A stretch of DNA of 64,000 nt, taken from NCBI RefSeq assembly GCF_041956535.1, contig NW_027192208.1:33014-97013 (forward strand), written 5' to 3'. The notes beneath the pieces are model-generated. The model was not told the DNA's origin. It saw only the letters and a list, made by a program, of their open reading frames with translations, and ran no database searches. Both the position numbers and the translations under genes were made by a program. How positions within the stretch are numbered: position 1 is the first letter of the stretch; every line of letters starts with the position of its first letter. The stretch is from Calcarisporiella thermophila CBS 279.70 (lineage: Eukaryota; Calcarisporiellomycota). Shown here in pieces: positions 45,436-55,989 of this stretch.

Positions 45436-46010
45436 ATGTCGATACAACCAAAGCGTGCGGTAAGCATTCCTGAAATGATTTCTGCCTAGTTCATTGTGAT
45501 TGATTCCTAATCATTCTGCTTGTACACTTAGTCCCGATTGCCGCCTGAGGTCAATCGTGCCCTTTTTGTGCGCAATCTTCCTTTTAAGATCACGGCCGAG
45601 GAAATGTATGATCTTTTTGGCAAATATGGGGCAATTCGACAGATTAGAGTGTAATTACATTCTCTTTTTATTTCCTTCTTTTTCATTTTTGATCTTGTTT
45701 AATACTAACTATTTTATTCCTGATACATAGCGGTAATGCAGAGAACACGCGAGGGACTGCCTATGTAGTGTATGAGGACATCTTTGATGCAAAGAATGCC
45801 TGTGAACATCTTCAGGGCTTTAATATCATGGGCAGATATCTTGTTGTACTCTATTACCAGCCAACAAAATCGACCAAGAAGGTCAATCTATTAAAGAAGG
45901 AAGAGCAGATACAAGAGCTGAAGGCGTATGTACAGATGAATCTTGGTGATAATTTTTTCAACTCTAATCCGCTTTTATTTTGTAGGAAATATGGCATTGG
46001 AGACGACTAA
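45436..46010 (+). CDS. SF3B6: SF3b subunit p14 (branch-site-contacting RRM protein)
   Basis: Exons 45436-45459, 45532-45650, 45731-45925 and 45986-46010 give 120 aa (human 125). The single RRM covers nearly the whole protein: RNP2 ALFVRNLPF, the loop [12 protein letters not shown], and [23 protein letters not shown]. It ends [18 protein letters not shown]. p14 sits in the U2 snRNP SF3b complex next to Sf3b1/Hsh155 and contacts the branch-point adenosine. S. cerevisiae lacks it, so its presence fits an intron-rich genome such as this. The tiny first (8 codons) and last exons were placed by splice motifs and family ends. Confidence 0.95.
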
Positions 46011-46385
46011 AATTTTAAGAATTATTATATTCAACTCTAAAAGATGCGAATTTTTATACTCGCTTTCTTCCCACATTTTCACTCTCTTTCCCGTCGCTTT
46101 TTCTTTTTTTCAAAGCTTTTAATACATTTCACCTATTTTCGCTATTTGTCAAATATTTTGCTTTGTTTTTATCCCTGATAATAAACTGATCCTGTACATT
46201 AATCATGGTTTTAAAGATTGTCTCGGCTTTTAAGGTACATTTGAAAGTCAGCAGAAATTTTTCATAAGCATCAGTTTTCAGTTCTCGAATCCCATTTTCT
46301 AATAACTCACGTTTAAAGTAAACCTACCTTGCCATCCTTATGACATCTGTTCATTCTCAACTATTCTTGTAATTTTTATGCTACT
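46011..46385. other. Short intergenic region
   Basis: The 375 bp between two plus-strand genes have T-rich 3' UTR-like sequence followed by a pyrimidine-rich leader. Nothing else is seen. Confidence 0.5.
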
Positions 46386-47984
46386 ATGCTTGAGGTAGAG
46401 CCCATGCCGTCCTCCTCAATGGAAGATTCTGCCAATTCTCCCCCTGTTTCCTCTTCACCTCCCTCTACATCTGCTATCACAACTACTCCCCCCTCCGAAC
46501 TTCTCTCTCCGCTCCCCCACCTCTTCGCCATAGAAACCACGCCCAGCGAGGCCTCCTCTTCTCTCCCGCCCTCGCCTTACTCTGAAACCAGCTTTCACCC
46601 CCCTCCGGGAGAGAATGTTATAGATAAAAATGAAGAGAACACCATCAGAGAAACCTATAACTTTTTTGCGGAACAAATGCCGCGAGATCTAGGGATTGAA
46701 GAGCTGTATTCGCTAGTAGATCGGTATTGCATCTTAACAATTTCACTTAATTTTATTCTATTCCTTCACTTATGTTGATTTAATGATTTTCTGCCTTCTG
46801 TGTAGCTATGGATTTGTGGAAAGTAGCAATGCCCCATTAAAACCTAAAATTGTGGAGAAGGAAACTGAGCGCGGTAAGAAATGGGAACGCATGACTATTA
46901 GGCGACAGAATCAAGAACATGCACATGAGTTTCACTTTACCCCAAAGGTATTGTACGCTTTCCCTCTCCACGCTCTGATTGCATCCTAATCAATATGCCA
47001 TTCATATAGTTCATTTCCAGAGTGTACAAAGGCATTCCGGACTGTTGGCGCGCCGATGCATGGCATTTCATGTTAACGAATGGTGTATTGTCTAGCAGGA
47101 AGAAATCCGCACCAGTTACTCCCGAGTATTATCTTGAATTATTACAACTTTCATCCACGCATGAGCACCAAATCGACCTGGATATCCCTAGAACAATGCA
47201 AGATCATATGTTGTTTAGGACGCGCTATGGGCCTGGGTAAATCCTCTGACTTAGTTAGAATTTATCGGAACCTGTTGATTGACTTTTGTATGCGCACTAT
47301 CTTAGCCAGCGAAATTTATTCAATATCCTGAGAGCTTTCTCAAACGTGGATCCCGAAGTAGGCTACTGCCAGGGAATGTCCTCTGTCGTCTCAACCCTTC
47401 TTCTTTATTTTATCGAGGAGGACGCATTTGCAATGCTTGTTCATCTCTTTCGACAGTTTAACCTCCGCTTCCTTTTCCTCCCTGGATTTCCGATGCTCCT
47501 GGAATCATTCTATCTGCTAGAACAGCTACTCAAGGTGCACGCCTCCCGCGTTGCGCGACGGATGCAGGAGCTTACCATATCCAGTAGCTCCTATGCCACA
47601 CGCTGGCTCATCACGCTATTCACAGCAAATGTGGTGGATCATCAAACGCAAATGCGCGTGTGGGATATCTTCATGTTAAACGGTAAGGACTATTAGGCAA
47701 TAATCGTGGTTTATTTAGACACCAGAGCTCTAAATGATCACATGCTTGGCTCCCTTTTTTAAGGCTTTGATGTTCTCCTCTTCGTTTCTGTTGGCCTGCT
47801 TAAAACACTGGAGCCTCGGCTCCTGCAAATGGATTTTGACGAAGTCATGTCCTTGCTGAATTCTCGGATAGACGTCGCTGACGATGATAGGCTGATCGGG
47901 TGGGTTAAGCGACGATATACAGGCGCAGATACACCGCGGCTGTTAGAGCGGTTACGAAATGAATATCAAAAGACGCAAAGCTGA
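46386..47984 (+). CDS. TBC-domain Rab GTPase-activating protein
   Basis: Exons 46386-46723, 46806-46947, 47010-47236, 47306-47682 and 47764-47984 give 434 aa. A Ser/Pro-rich N-terminus of about 80 residues leads into helices and then the TBC domain from about residue 160: VYKGIPDCWRADAWHF, IDLDIPRTM with the arginine finger, YCQGMSS with the glutamine finger, and WDIFMLNGFDVLLFVSVGLLK. Both catalytic residues of the TBC dual-finger mechanism (Arg of IxxDxxR, Gln of YxQ) are present, so it should be an active GAP for a Rab/Ypt GTPase in membrane traffic. Which Rab is unknown. No additional PH/GRAM domain is visible. Confidence 0.9.
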
Positions 47985-48509
47985 TACTAGGTTGTATTTT
48001 AGAGAGACATTTTACCTTGGACGATCTTGTTTTGTTCTATCTCTTGCCAATTTTTTTTAACAATAATAATCTCCCAATCTTCTGCATTTTTAACTCTCCT
48101 CGCTGTAGTTTTCCTTACGATGACCCACTTTTAAATACATGATTGGTAAAATAAAATGAAGCATGGCCAAGGGGCAGTATGCATTGATAGGTGCATATCC
48201 CAAACGGGCAGCAAGGTACCGCTTAGAGTGCCTCATTTTCACACTCTGTACCACAAACTCTTCCCAATGATAGAGATCGTCTCTTTCAACCACTAGACTG
48301 GCTTTGCAATCCTGAAGAAAGATACCCACCCTTTCGGACATATACTCTGCGTTCTAAAGTTGCTAATGGGGAAAAGGATTTAAACTTATTTAATGTAAGA
48401 TGGATAAAAAAAATACAACAGCAAGAATAAGTTATGAAATAGAGCGTTTTCCCGAATATATTTTGTATTATTACATTAAGACGAGATATACAACAATATG
48501 ATACAATTT
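47985..48509. other. Region between convergent genes
   Basis: The TBC gene and a minus-strand transcription factor both end here. An 83-codon minus frame at 48090-48341 shows no domain. No gene is supported. Confidence 0.45.
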
Positions 48510-50495
48510 CTAACCCCTAAATTCCTCCAAGACTGCAATGACTCGCTGCAACAAAACCACTGCGTGAGGCATTCTCACGATGCGGCACTTCTCCAACACA
48601 CGCACCAATCTGATCATGTATCCAAGCTCTTCCTGGATCACAATGGGATCCTCCGAGTTGGCATTCTGCTTCTTGTTCTTGGCTAGGGCCCGGAACACGC
48701 GAAGCGCTAATTCGAAAGGGGCGAGGTGCACCCATGCTTCGCACAGATCCCTCTCCACCACCCCACGTTCCCACAACGTCAATATTCGTATCGCCGCCTC
48801 CTTGCAAACGGTTTCGGCGTGTACCCGGAATCCGTCCTGCCACCGTTTTCCTTTGCCCTCCAAAACGCCAATGTAGATTTGAATAATTTCTGGCCAAAAC
48901 ACCATCTCCTGCCCGATCAAACTGCGAATTGCAATCAGAGAGAGGCCCTTTGCCTCCAGCACGTCGATTTTCAGCTCGTCCGGCCGACTGTCGTGATGCT
49001 GTCGAAAGCGTTTCTCGATTTCGAGCATTCTTGCCTCGATGCTCTGCTGAGATTTCTGGGTCTTGCAATTGGAGTGCTTGTCGGTGTGGCCATCGAGTGC
49101 TAAACGAGCAAGATAGCGGGTGGTGCGGAGAGCATAGATGCGGGCACTTAGATAGAGCAGGCCATCTATGCCTTCATGAGGATACGGCCCCGGCCATATG
49201 CTCTCACCCCACTCGCCGATTCCAATGTAGCATCTTTTCCCGATGCCCCCGCGTTTTCCGCAGAGCAAACTCTTTGTCTCGTAAACAAGGGAAACCCCTA
49301 GGATCGCTCTTTTGAGCGACTCGTCCACATTCTGGTAGGAGGTGTGTTGTGAGAGCAGAATGTGCGAATGCTCAACGGCCAATTCCAGGAGGTCGAAGCG
49401 CTCTGAGTAGTTAATCGTAGAGACATACACGCAAAGCAGAGCGAGAACCGTGACGAATGAAGGTTGGTCGAATCTATCCTCCTGTAGCGAAGCAATCAAC
49501 ATACACGCATGAGCGAACGAAAATTTTCCAGGAAGGAGGAAGGATTTATAATCCTCCAAGTGTATTTACCAATAGTTTTCTTGTTCTCTCATAGGTGAAT
49601 CGTGCAATGGTCGGGAGGTCGCGATCCGCCGCAAACCGATGCTGCATAAATACGTGTGCAGACGCCCAGGACAATATTGCCCACTTGAGTAGTGGATCCA
49701 TCGTGTCTTCGTAGTAGCTCTTTAGAAACTGTCGGGGGTTTGGATCGAGGTATAACGGGAAGCAAGTCAGAAAGGTGTGAAATAGTTCACTGAGAGTTGA
49801 ATGCAAGGAGGTGATAAGCATGGTATTAGTGCGGGCGACGATGGAGCGTGGATGACCGTCGTGACCGGGAGTGACACGGGCAAGAAAAGAGTATTGATGT
49901 GCAAACGTTGCTGAGATTCCCTTTTTATCCTTGAACTTGTAGTTGATACCATAATTACCGGAGCGAAATGACAATTCAAAGTCCAAGCTCATCTCCATCA
50001 GCCGTAGCAGATCCCCTATTTGCCGGAACACCAGATAAAATTCTTTCTGCCTTCCGGTCATCATGATCCATTCGGCTCTCCCATCTACAATTCTCCCCAT
50101 AATTCCCTTGGCATCATCGTGATCGCTCTCATCGGCTTTCTGGTAAGCTAGCGGCAAAATGGTCTCTGTGAAATGTTTCCATTTGTCTTCCAATTCGGTC
50201 GTCCGTCGACTCATTTGCCCCACTAAGTGGCCCACTGAATTTACAAAGTCTGGTAGACTCATCTGTGATGTGCGATAGGTGCATGGCATGGATGCTTTGA
50301 TACATCGAGAACAAGAGGGAAGCTCCATCGAACAAAATGCCTACAATATTAATAGCCAAGCACCTAATTACAATTTTTGTTGACATCAGATCCAGCCAAT
50401 CTTTTACAAATACATGCCTTTCGATTGCGACAGCGCTCGCAAGCATTGATGGCCAGCTTTTGCGAAACACAGGGGGTTGATGATGAATTAGTCAT
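48510..50495 (-). CDS. Zn2Cys6 fungal transcription factor (copy 1), with probable GC-AG intron
   Basis: Exons 50495-50418, 50340-49570 and 49481-48510 give 606 aa. The zinc cluster spans the first join: ACERCRNRK from exon 1 and AFCSMELPSCSRCIKASMPC from exon 2, a perfect C-x2-C-x6-C-x6-C-x2-C-x6-C. No GT donor gives this frame, but AAAG|GCATGT at 50417 is a GC donor, the known minor class. The acceptor is TTGTAG at 50341-50346. Intron 2 (GTAAAT to CTACAG) joins RKLL to EDRFDQPSF. The rest looks like the helical fungal regulatory (middle homology) region, with FDQPSFVTVLALLCVYVS. Targets are unknown. It is a paralogue of the gene at 55990-57998: same length, intron sites and motif order. Confidence 0.8.
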
Positions 50496-51272
50496 GGTAG
50501 AGCTTGTATAGGCAGGAGGATAAATTCATGTGGTTATTTAATCTACGGGTAACTTTCATAAATAAAAGTGAACACTCGTCAACCTAGGAACGCTTTTCCT
50601 TCGAACCTATCTTAATCCTTCTAGAAGCCCCATCAAATTTAAATTTAACGGCTCCAGGATTTTAAACACGGACTGCTAGACGCTGGCCCGAGTGCCGAAG
50701 CAAAAGATGGAGAAGAAAGAGGCCCAGTAGATGTGCCTCGCTTGGCCACTTCATGCTCCCAAAGGCCCTTTGTTCTACGGACTTGCGGCGGAGTCGCAGG
50801 GAACCACACTCGGAAATTAATAAAACCCGAGCTCCTTCAATATACTACATACCCACACCAATGCCGGCACCACAACTCTAGACTCTGTAGCAAAAAAGGT
50901 CTTATGCAAACGCATATGAGTTGGATATTTCAAATGCTTTGCTTCTGAAACCAATATCAGGATGATGAGCATTGTTATTGATGAGTAGAGCGGAAGCGAG
51001 TTTCCCGCCAGTGTGCTTTTTGAAAATTAGAAATAAGAATAGCTGTGTAAATAAGACGATGTGGAAAGAGGTGAACATAGGTAAGGAGAACAGGAAAAAA
51101 GTGGAATGTGGAATGACATGAAATGAAGATACAGTAGATGCAAACACTGATATGAATATGCTAATAAGTGACAATCTTTCTGTACTATGGTTTGCTGCAA
51201 TAACAAGTCGCTTCAGTGCGAACTAAACGCCTTGATGCACTCCTGCCCAATGCTGGAATCAACCCCCTATGG
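50496..51272. other. Region upstream of Zn2Cys6 copy 1
   Basis: This stretch should hold the promoter of the minus-strand factor and the 3' end of the Ste12-like gene. A 90-codon minus frame at 50902-51174 is hydrophobic, without ATG context or domain, and is not accepted. Confidence 0.45.
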
Positions 51273-51905
51273 CTAGGAGGATGAGGAATTCATCAGGCCC
51301 CCTAGTTGGCCGATGAAGAACTCCTCCGTCGAGCTGCTTTCGTCTCCCAGCAACGATCGACGCAGTTCAAATAATGCTTCGTCGGTGGCATCGCCACTGA
51401 CATGTAACGCCGGCTCGGCAACAGCAACGCTCGTTGGTAGAAGTCCCCGTCGCTCTCTTCGAATGTCTCGCTCTAGTGCATCGAGGAAAAGTCGGTCGTG
51501 CGGTACAGAATACCAATAGTACACCCGCTGCCGTTTGAGGGTGCGAATACACTGATGCTGGTGTAGGAATTCCAATAACGGCGATCTCGTTTCTTCGAGG
51601 ACTGCATCCCTTTCAACCCGCAGTTGCCGCAGATCCGCGATGACCCCCTCCTCGAAGCGCTTCTGAAATGTGACTGGCCTACCGAAACATGCGAATCGCG
51701 AGTAAAGCGCACGCAAGATATCGGTGGTCGTGATGTGGAAGATGCTGTGCCAACAAACGCATGTGATGGTATCTCCTGTGGGAAGAGCAAGGCTGTTGTG
51801 GATTGGGGAAGTGGAGCTTGAAGTGATGGGGGCAGTGGCCAGAAAGTAACGGAGGGTAGATATGTGAGACAGCCGTTGATCCAGGGGCAACTGCGCAATG
51901 TTCAT
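51273..51905 (-). CDS. STE12: Ste12-like homeodomain transcription factor, short form
   Basis: A single exon of 210 aa from the ATG at 51905. The frame is open farther upstream only with a GTG. The STE domain fills nearly the whole protein: QRLSHISTLRYFLATAP, GDTITCVCWHSIFHITTTDI, RALYSRFACFGRPV, FEEGVIADLRQLRVERDAVLEE, IRTLKRQRVYYWYSVPHDR and LFLDALERDIRRE, followed by SVAVAEPALHVSGDATDEALFEL. Ste12 proteins act under Kss1/Fus3-type MAP kinases in mating and invasive growth, binding pheromone-response elements. Most filamentous-fungal homologues add two C2H2 zinc fingers and total about 600-700 aa. Here the frame stops 30-40 residues after the STE region, with no donor site near the stop. 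It may be a short paralogue or a truncated gene. Confidence 0.85.
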   Translation of the reverse strand: MNIAQLPLDQRLSHISTLRYFLATAPITSSSTSPIHNSLALPTGDTITCVCWHSIFHITTTDILRALYSRFACFGRPVTFQKRFEEGVIADLRQLRVERDAVLEETRSPLLEFLHQHQCIRTLKRQRVYYWYSVPHDRLFLDALERDIRRERRGLLPTSVAVAEPALHVSGDATDEALFELRRSLLGDESSSTEEFFIGQLGGLMNSSSS

Positions 51906-52533
51906 TATACGACTAAGGAATGATAGGAATGAGAATGGGAAGGGTGAGAGAACGGAGGACGATGGATCACAAGGGCTAGAGGGAAGGCGTATGCTAAACA
52001 CAGCAGGCGGTTCTGCTAGGAGGGGACGGCGGGAAGAAAGGGAATTACGAGAGTAGTTTAAGAATTAGAGACCGAGAATAGGGGAAAGGCTTTGCCTTTC
52101 TTTAGAGTGCGCACGCACCATTGTCCGCTAGCGTAATACTGCCAGCCAGGCCGTACACTCTTTTAGGCGTGTTTCAGTGGGCTTCCCCTCCTTTGCCACC
52201 AAGGCCTGAATACCACGCTTCCGGGCAGAGCTGGCCGAGATTTTTGATCCCTCGCCCCCTCCAATCCAATCCGGCCCTGCAAGGCTTTGCAGTGCGGTTC
52301 CACGGAGTTGGTTTAAGGCTTCCGAATAGGATGGCTACAGTTTTACAGTATGGGGGATTGAGGTCATGGATTCAATTCAGGACTGAATTAAATTCTGGCC
52401 AATCGCGCTGCGAGCATTTTGATCTCTTGGTTCTTGGAAGATAGCTATAGAGGAATGGACGCCTTGTTTTGTTCTTTTCTTTCCATTAGTTCGCCATCAT
52501 TTTCCTATTCGCCCTAAATTTCCAATTTTTGCA
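51906..52533. other. Divergent promoter region, Ste12-like / PX protein
   Basis: The 628 bp lie between divergent starts and should hold both promoters. A minor frame at 52121-52444 shows no domain. Confidence 0.5.
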
Positions 52534-55392
52534 ATGGCGGCACAAGGAACCAGTGCGGAGGCTCCAGGTTTGTGATGCTCTGCTTTTTCTCTATCTGTGT
52601 CGCTTATCTCTCTGCCTTTCCTTCCATTAGCTCTTAATTTGACGCCGCGACAGATCCACTATTTAAAGAAGGAGCTTCTCACCATACAACTCCAGAAGGA
52701 GATCCAGCAACTCCCTACGCTGCCCTCGTTAAAGTCGCTGCAATCCGCAAAGGATTCTCCTCTCCCTCTTCTCCAGTTCGTGTACTCGCATTTCGTCGTC
52801 ACATTTCCCTTCCTCACCGATGCCGAGAATGACTTTTGGGCAAAAATGGACATATTTATGGGGGAAATCAACAAGCGCCACCTGAGTACAACCTCAGAGA
52901 GAGAAGAAATGACAAAGCGACGAAAAATGATGCTGAAAGCAGAGAAGAGCCTTGTTCTGTTATTTAACGCGGCCATTAGAACGCCGGCGCAGGAAGAGTC
53001 GATACGCCCGCTAGATTTGATTGAGATTGGTGACGAATTGAATGGGGCTATGTTCCCTGGCGAGCTCGGAGATGCTGGCGCTGAAACCCTCGAAAAGTCA
53101 CGGCAAGGTAATGTAGTCAATGGCCTGGACATCAATGTGAGCGGTGTGCGGGAAATATACGTGAAGCGAACGGTGAGAGAACATCCTCACGCTGAGTTCC
53201 TAATCACCACGCGATTTGTTCCCGATAACCAGAAACCAGGCGATCCCGAGGTGGACTTGAACGCGTCGGCCCTCCCTCAGCCGAGCGAGCAATGTCAGGA
53301 GGTGGTGGTCGCTCGACGATTCGGTCAGTTCCGCGCCCTTCATGAAGCCCTCAAGCGTGAATATCCCACCGTTATTCTTCCCGCTCTGCCTCCAAAATCT
53401 CGCGAATATGCAGAACGACGTCCAGGACACTTTTACCGAGAGCGGGATCGTCTCTCCCTGCGATACTTCTTGCGCCGGCTCTCCGCCATTGAACGCGTCG
53501 CACGGTCCTCCACATTCATCCACTTTTTGACGGAGCACCCTTTGCGTCTGACCGAGGCGGAGCGTGAGGATGCCGAGCGCCGCGTAGAGATGGACCTCGC
53601 AAGGGTCAGGGAGGAGCAGCTTTTTCAACAGGAGCTCGATAAACGCATTCGCGACCTCAGCGAACAGCTGGATACCTTGAAACGCGAAATTTTGCAGCCG
53701 GGAGGACTCTCCAACTTCTTCCAAACCGTCCGGGGGACCCCGCAGCTGCGTAACCTTCCCCCCGGTTACCAAAAGGCATTTGAGTGGGGACGCATTAGCT
53801 TTGCGTCCACATTGCATTCGTTATTTGTCACCTCTGATGGAGCCGCAGAGAACCAGGCCATTCTCAAGCGGACGCATGGGCTAGTGCCTTATCGCGCGAT
53901 CGGAGCTCTCCTGAGAATATCGAACCCGCTTTCGATGATGAAGGGGGTCTTGGATTTGCTCTTGGCACAGCCTTTTGGGCAGAAAAGTTTGTTTCAGCGG
54001 TATGCTTTCCCCCTTTTTTTTGTCCTGTCAACACTCCTGTATTGGAATGAAGGATCCTAATCCCTCTTTCATGGTAGAATCGTGTTGGCCAATCTCAATG
54101 AGGAGACGCGCGAGATGCAGAAAGATATCGACGTCCTTGAGGCGCGCATCAACGATGTCTCGCTCTGCCTTAAAATTCGCAATGCTGCTTCAAAATTGAC
54201 GGGCACGGGTGAGGAGGTGAGGGGGGCGGAGCGCATCATTGCCATTCTACAGAACGAGGATATCGAGCCCCGGCTCACTGCTCAGCATGTTCTGCGCTTT
54301 GGAATGGCTCCCTCCAACCCCGAGGAGGAGAAGACGAGGAAGAGGCAGCTTCGCTGGATGCACCAGCTGTGGGTGCTGTACATCCGGAAGCGCGACCAGG
54401 AGCAGCTCATGCAGCTGGTGTTCCAGGGCATCACGGGGGAGCTTATTCGCGACCTTTTTGCCATCTTCTACCGCCCGCTGGCCCAGATCTACAAGTCGGC
54501 GAATATCAGCGATTTCCTGGTGGACGTGTCCAAGTTCATCGAGGATTTGATCCGATACTTGGACAGCATCGACATGGCCGAGACCGTGGACACCGTGCAG
54601 CCGCTCATTGAGCTGATCGAGCGGCACGAGCAGACCTTCTACTCGTTTATCCACGCGGTGCACCGGCAGGATCGCGAGATGCTCTTCGACCGCCTCATCA
54701 AGTGGATGGAGTGCATTTTGACCTTCTTGCGCGAGGGCCTAACGCACCCGCTGGACTTGAACGAGCTGATCGGTAAGCTGTCGGTGGAGGAGCGCGAGGC
54801 GCTGAGGCAGGAGGCGGAGGCGCTCTGTGAGCATCATGTGCGCCGCAAACGCTATCACCTTGAGAAGATGCGCCGCCGCGTTGCCGGTGAGGACTCGAGC
54901 ATGGCAGCGGTTCTGGGCAAGGAGCAGATGGTGACTGCGGTGAGTGGGGGCAGAGTCCAAGGCTTCGTCGACGATTTGGAGGAGATGGAGTTTGTGGACG
55001 ACGAGACCAGCGAGGAGAGCTGGAGCGAGGGGAGCGGCTGGAGCGAAGAGGAGTCTTGGGACATTGGGGACGGACTGAGCGACACGGACGAGACTAGCGA
55101 TGCGTCGGAAGAGGCGGAGGAGATGCAGAAGGACGTCGGTGGAGGATTGAAGGCAGAGGCGGAAGACGCAAAAGGAAAGCGACCCCACCGGGTTAGCGCG
55201 GATGGACTGGTGCCCCCCGGCGGTCCACTCGCCATCGAAGTTGAGCGGAGACGTAGGCGCCGTGAGCGCTTGCGACTGAATAAGGCGGCCAAGCGTGCTA
55301 AGGAGCAGCTTCTTCGGAAGCCCGACCTGCGCGTACTTCCACAACTGGTTCCCGGGTTCGTTGCAAGGGTGGTGGAGGCCCTTCCCCGTTGA
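52534..55392 (+). CDS. PX-domain protein with PXB/DUF3818 regions (YPR097W/Lec1 type)
   Basis: Exons 52534-52567, 52631-53999 and 54078-55392 give 905 aa. The 11-codon first exon joins to ALNLTPRQIHYLKKELLTIQL, the start of the PX-associated PXB region. The PX domain (about 180-315) has REIYVKRTV, RRFGQFRALHEALKREYP, the proline-rich LPALPPK and RYFLRRLSAI, which fits phosphoinositide binding. The second half (RNLPPGYQKAFEWGRISFASTLHSLF, then long helices and HRQDREMLFDRLIKWMECIL) matches DUF3818. The family includes yeast YPR097W, linked to lipid droplet/ergosterol distribution. An acidic Glu/Ser/Trp-rich stretch and an Arg/Lys-rich end (about 690-905) are low-complexity. The exact cellular site is inferred. 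Confidence 0.9.
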
Positions 55393-55989
55393 GTTTAGAC
55401 CTTAGACCAAGGATACATATGCGTGTATATATACATATCTTTCCTCTACTACTCTTATTTATTCGATATACTCTATACTCGAACCTATAATGATTCTTTC
55501 TTGATGATTTGATTTGCCATATATATATATTTTTTTTTACCGGATTTACTACATTCAATTACACATTTCGTCTTTATTACATTCAAATGTCATCTCCATC
55601 TCGAACTCTGCTGGAGTTCTACCTATGACCTCTCTCCAACTTTGTCAATAACCTCCACGCTTTCGAATTGAAATCACTTGTTTAATAAAATTGCCTAATC
55701 GCAGGGCCTCTGTTTGGCGCTCTTCAACCCATTAGGGGTTTCCATTGACTGTATCTCAAAGGAATCAAGGCAATGCTCGGCTTCCCTTCTAAAAGAAGCC
55801 TTCATATTCCAGCCACAAAGCGATCCCGGCGATCTCGAGGGAGAGAAATACTGACATGGTTGCCTTCTTGTTGATAGCATGACTGCTGTAGTTCCTTGTC
55901 GTCTCCATTGGTTCTCGACACTGACTTCTCGATGCCGTTATTTTGACTAAAACTGGATCTCCACCATGGTCACTTAAATTGGCCTGGGG
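55393..55989. other. Region between convergent genes
   Basis: The PX gene and the second Zn2Cys6 gene both end here. TA-rich microsatellite-like sequence occurs at 55427-55437 and 55519-55530. No gene is supported. Confidence 0.5.

Noticed and set aside
49500-49580. Apparent frameshift between two long overlapping frames of Zn2Cys6 copy 1
   Set aside because: An 88-nt intron with GTAAAT donor and CTACAG acceptor joins the frames and restores the conserved LLEDRFDQPSF segment, so no frameshift is needed.
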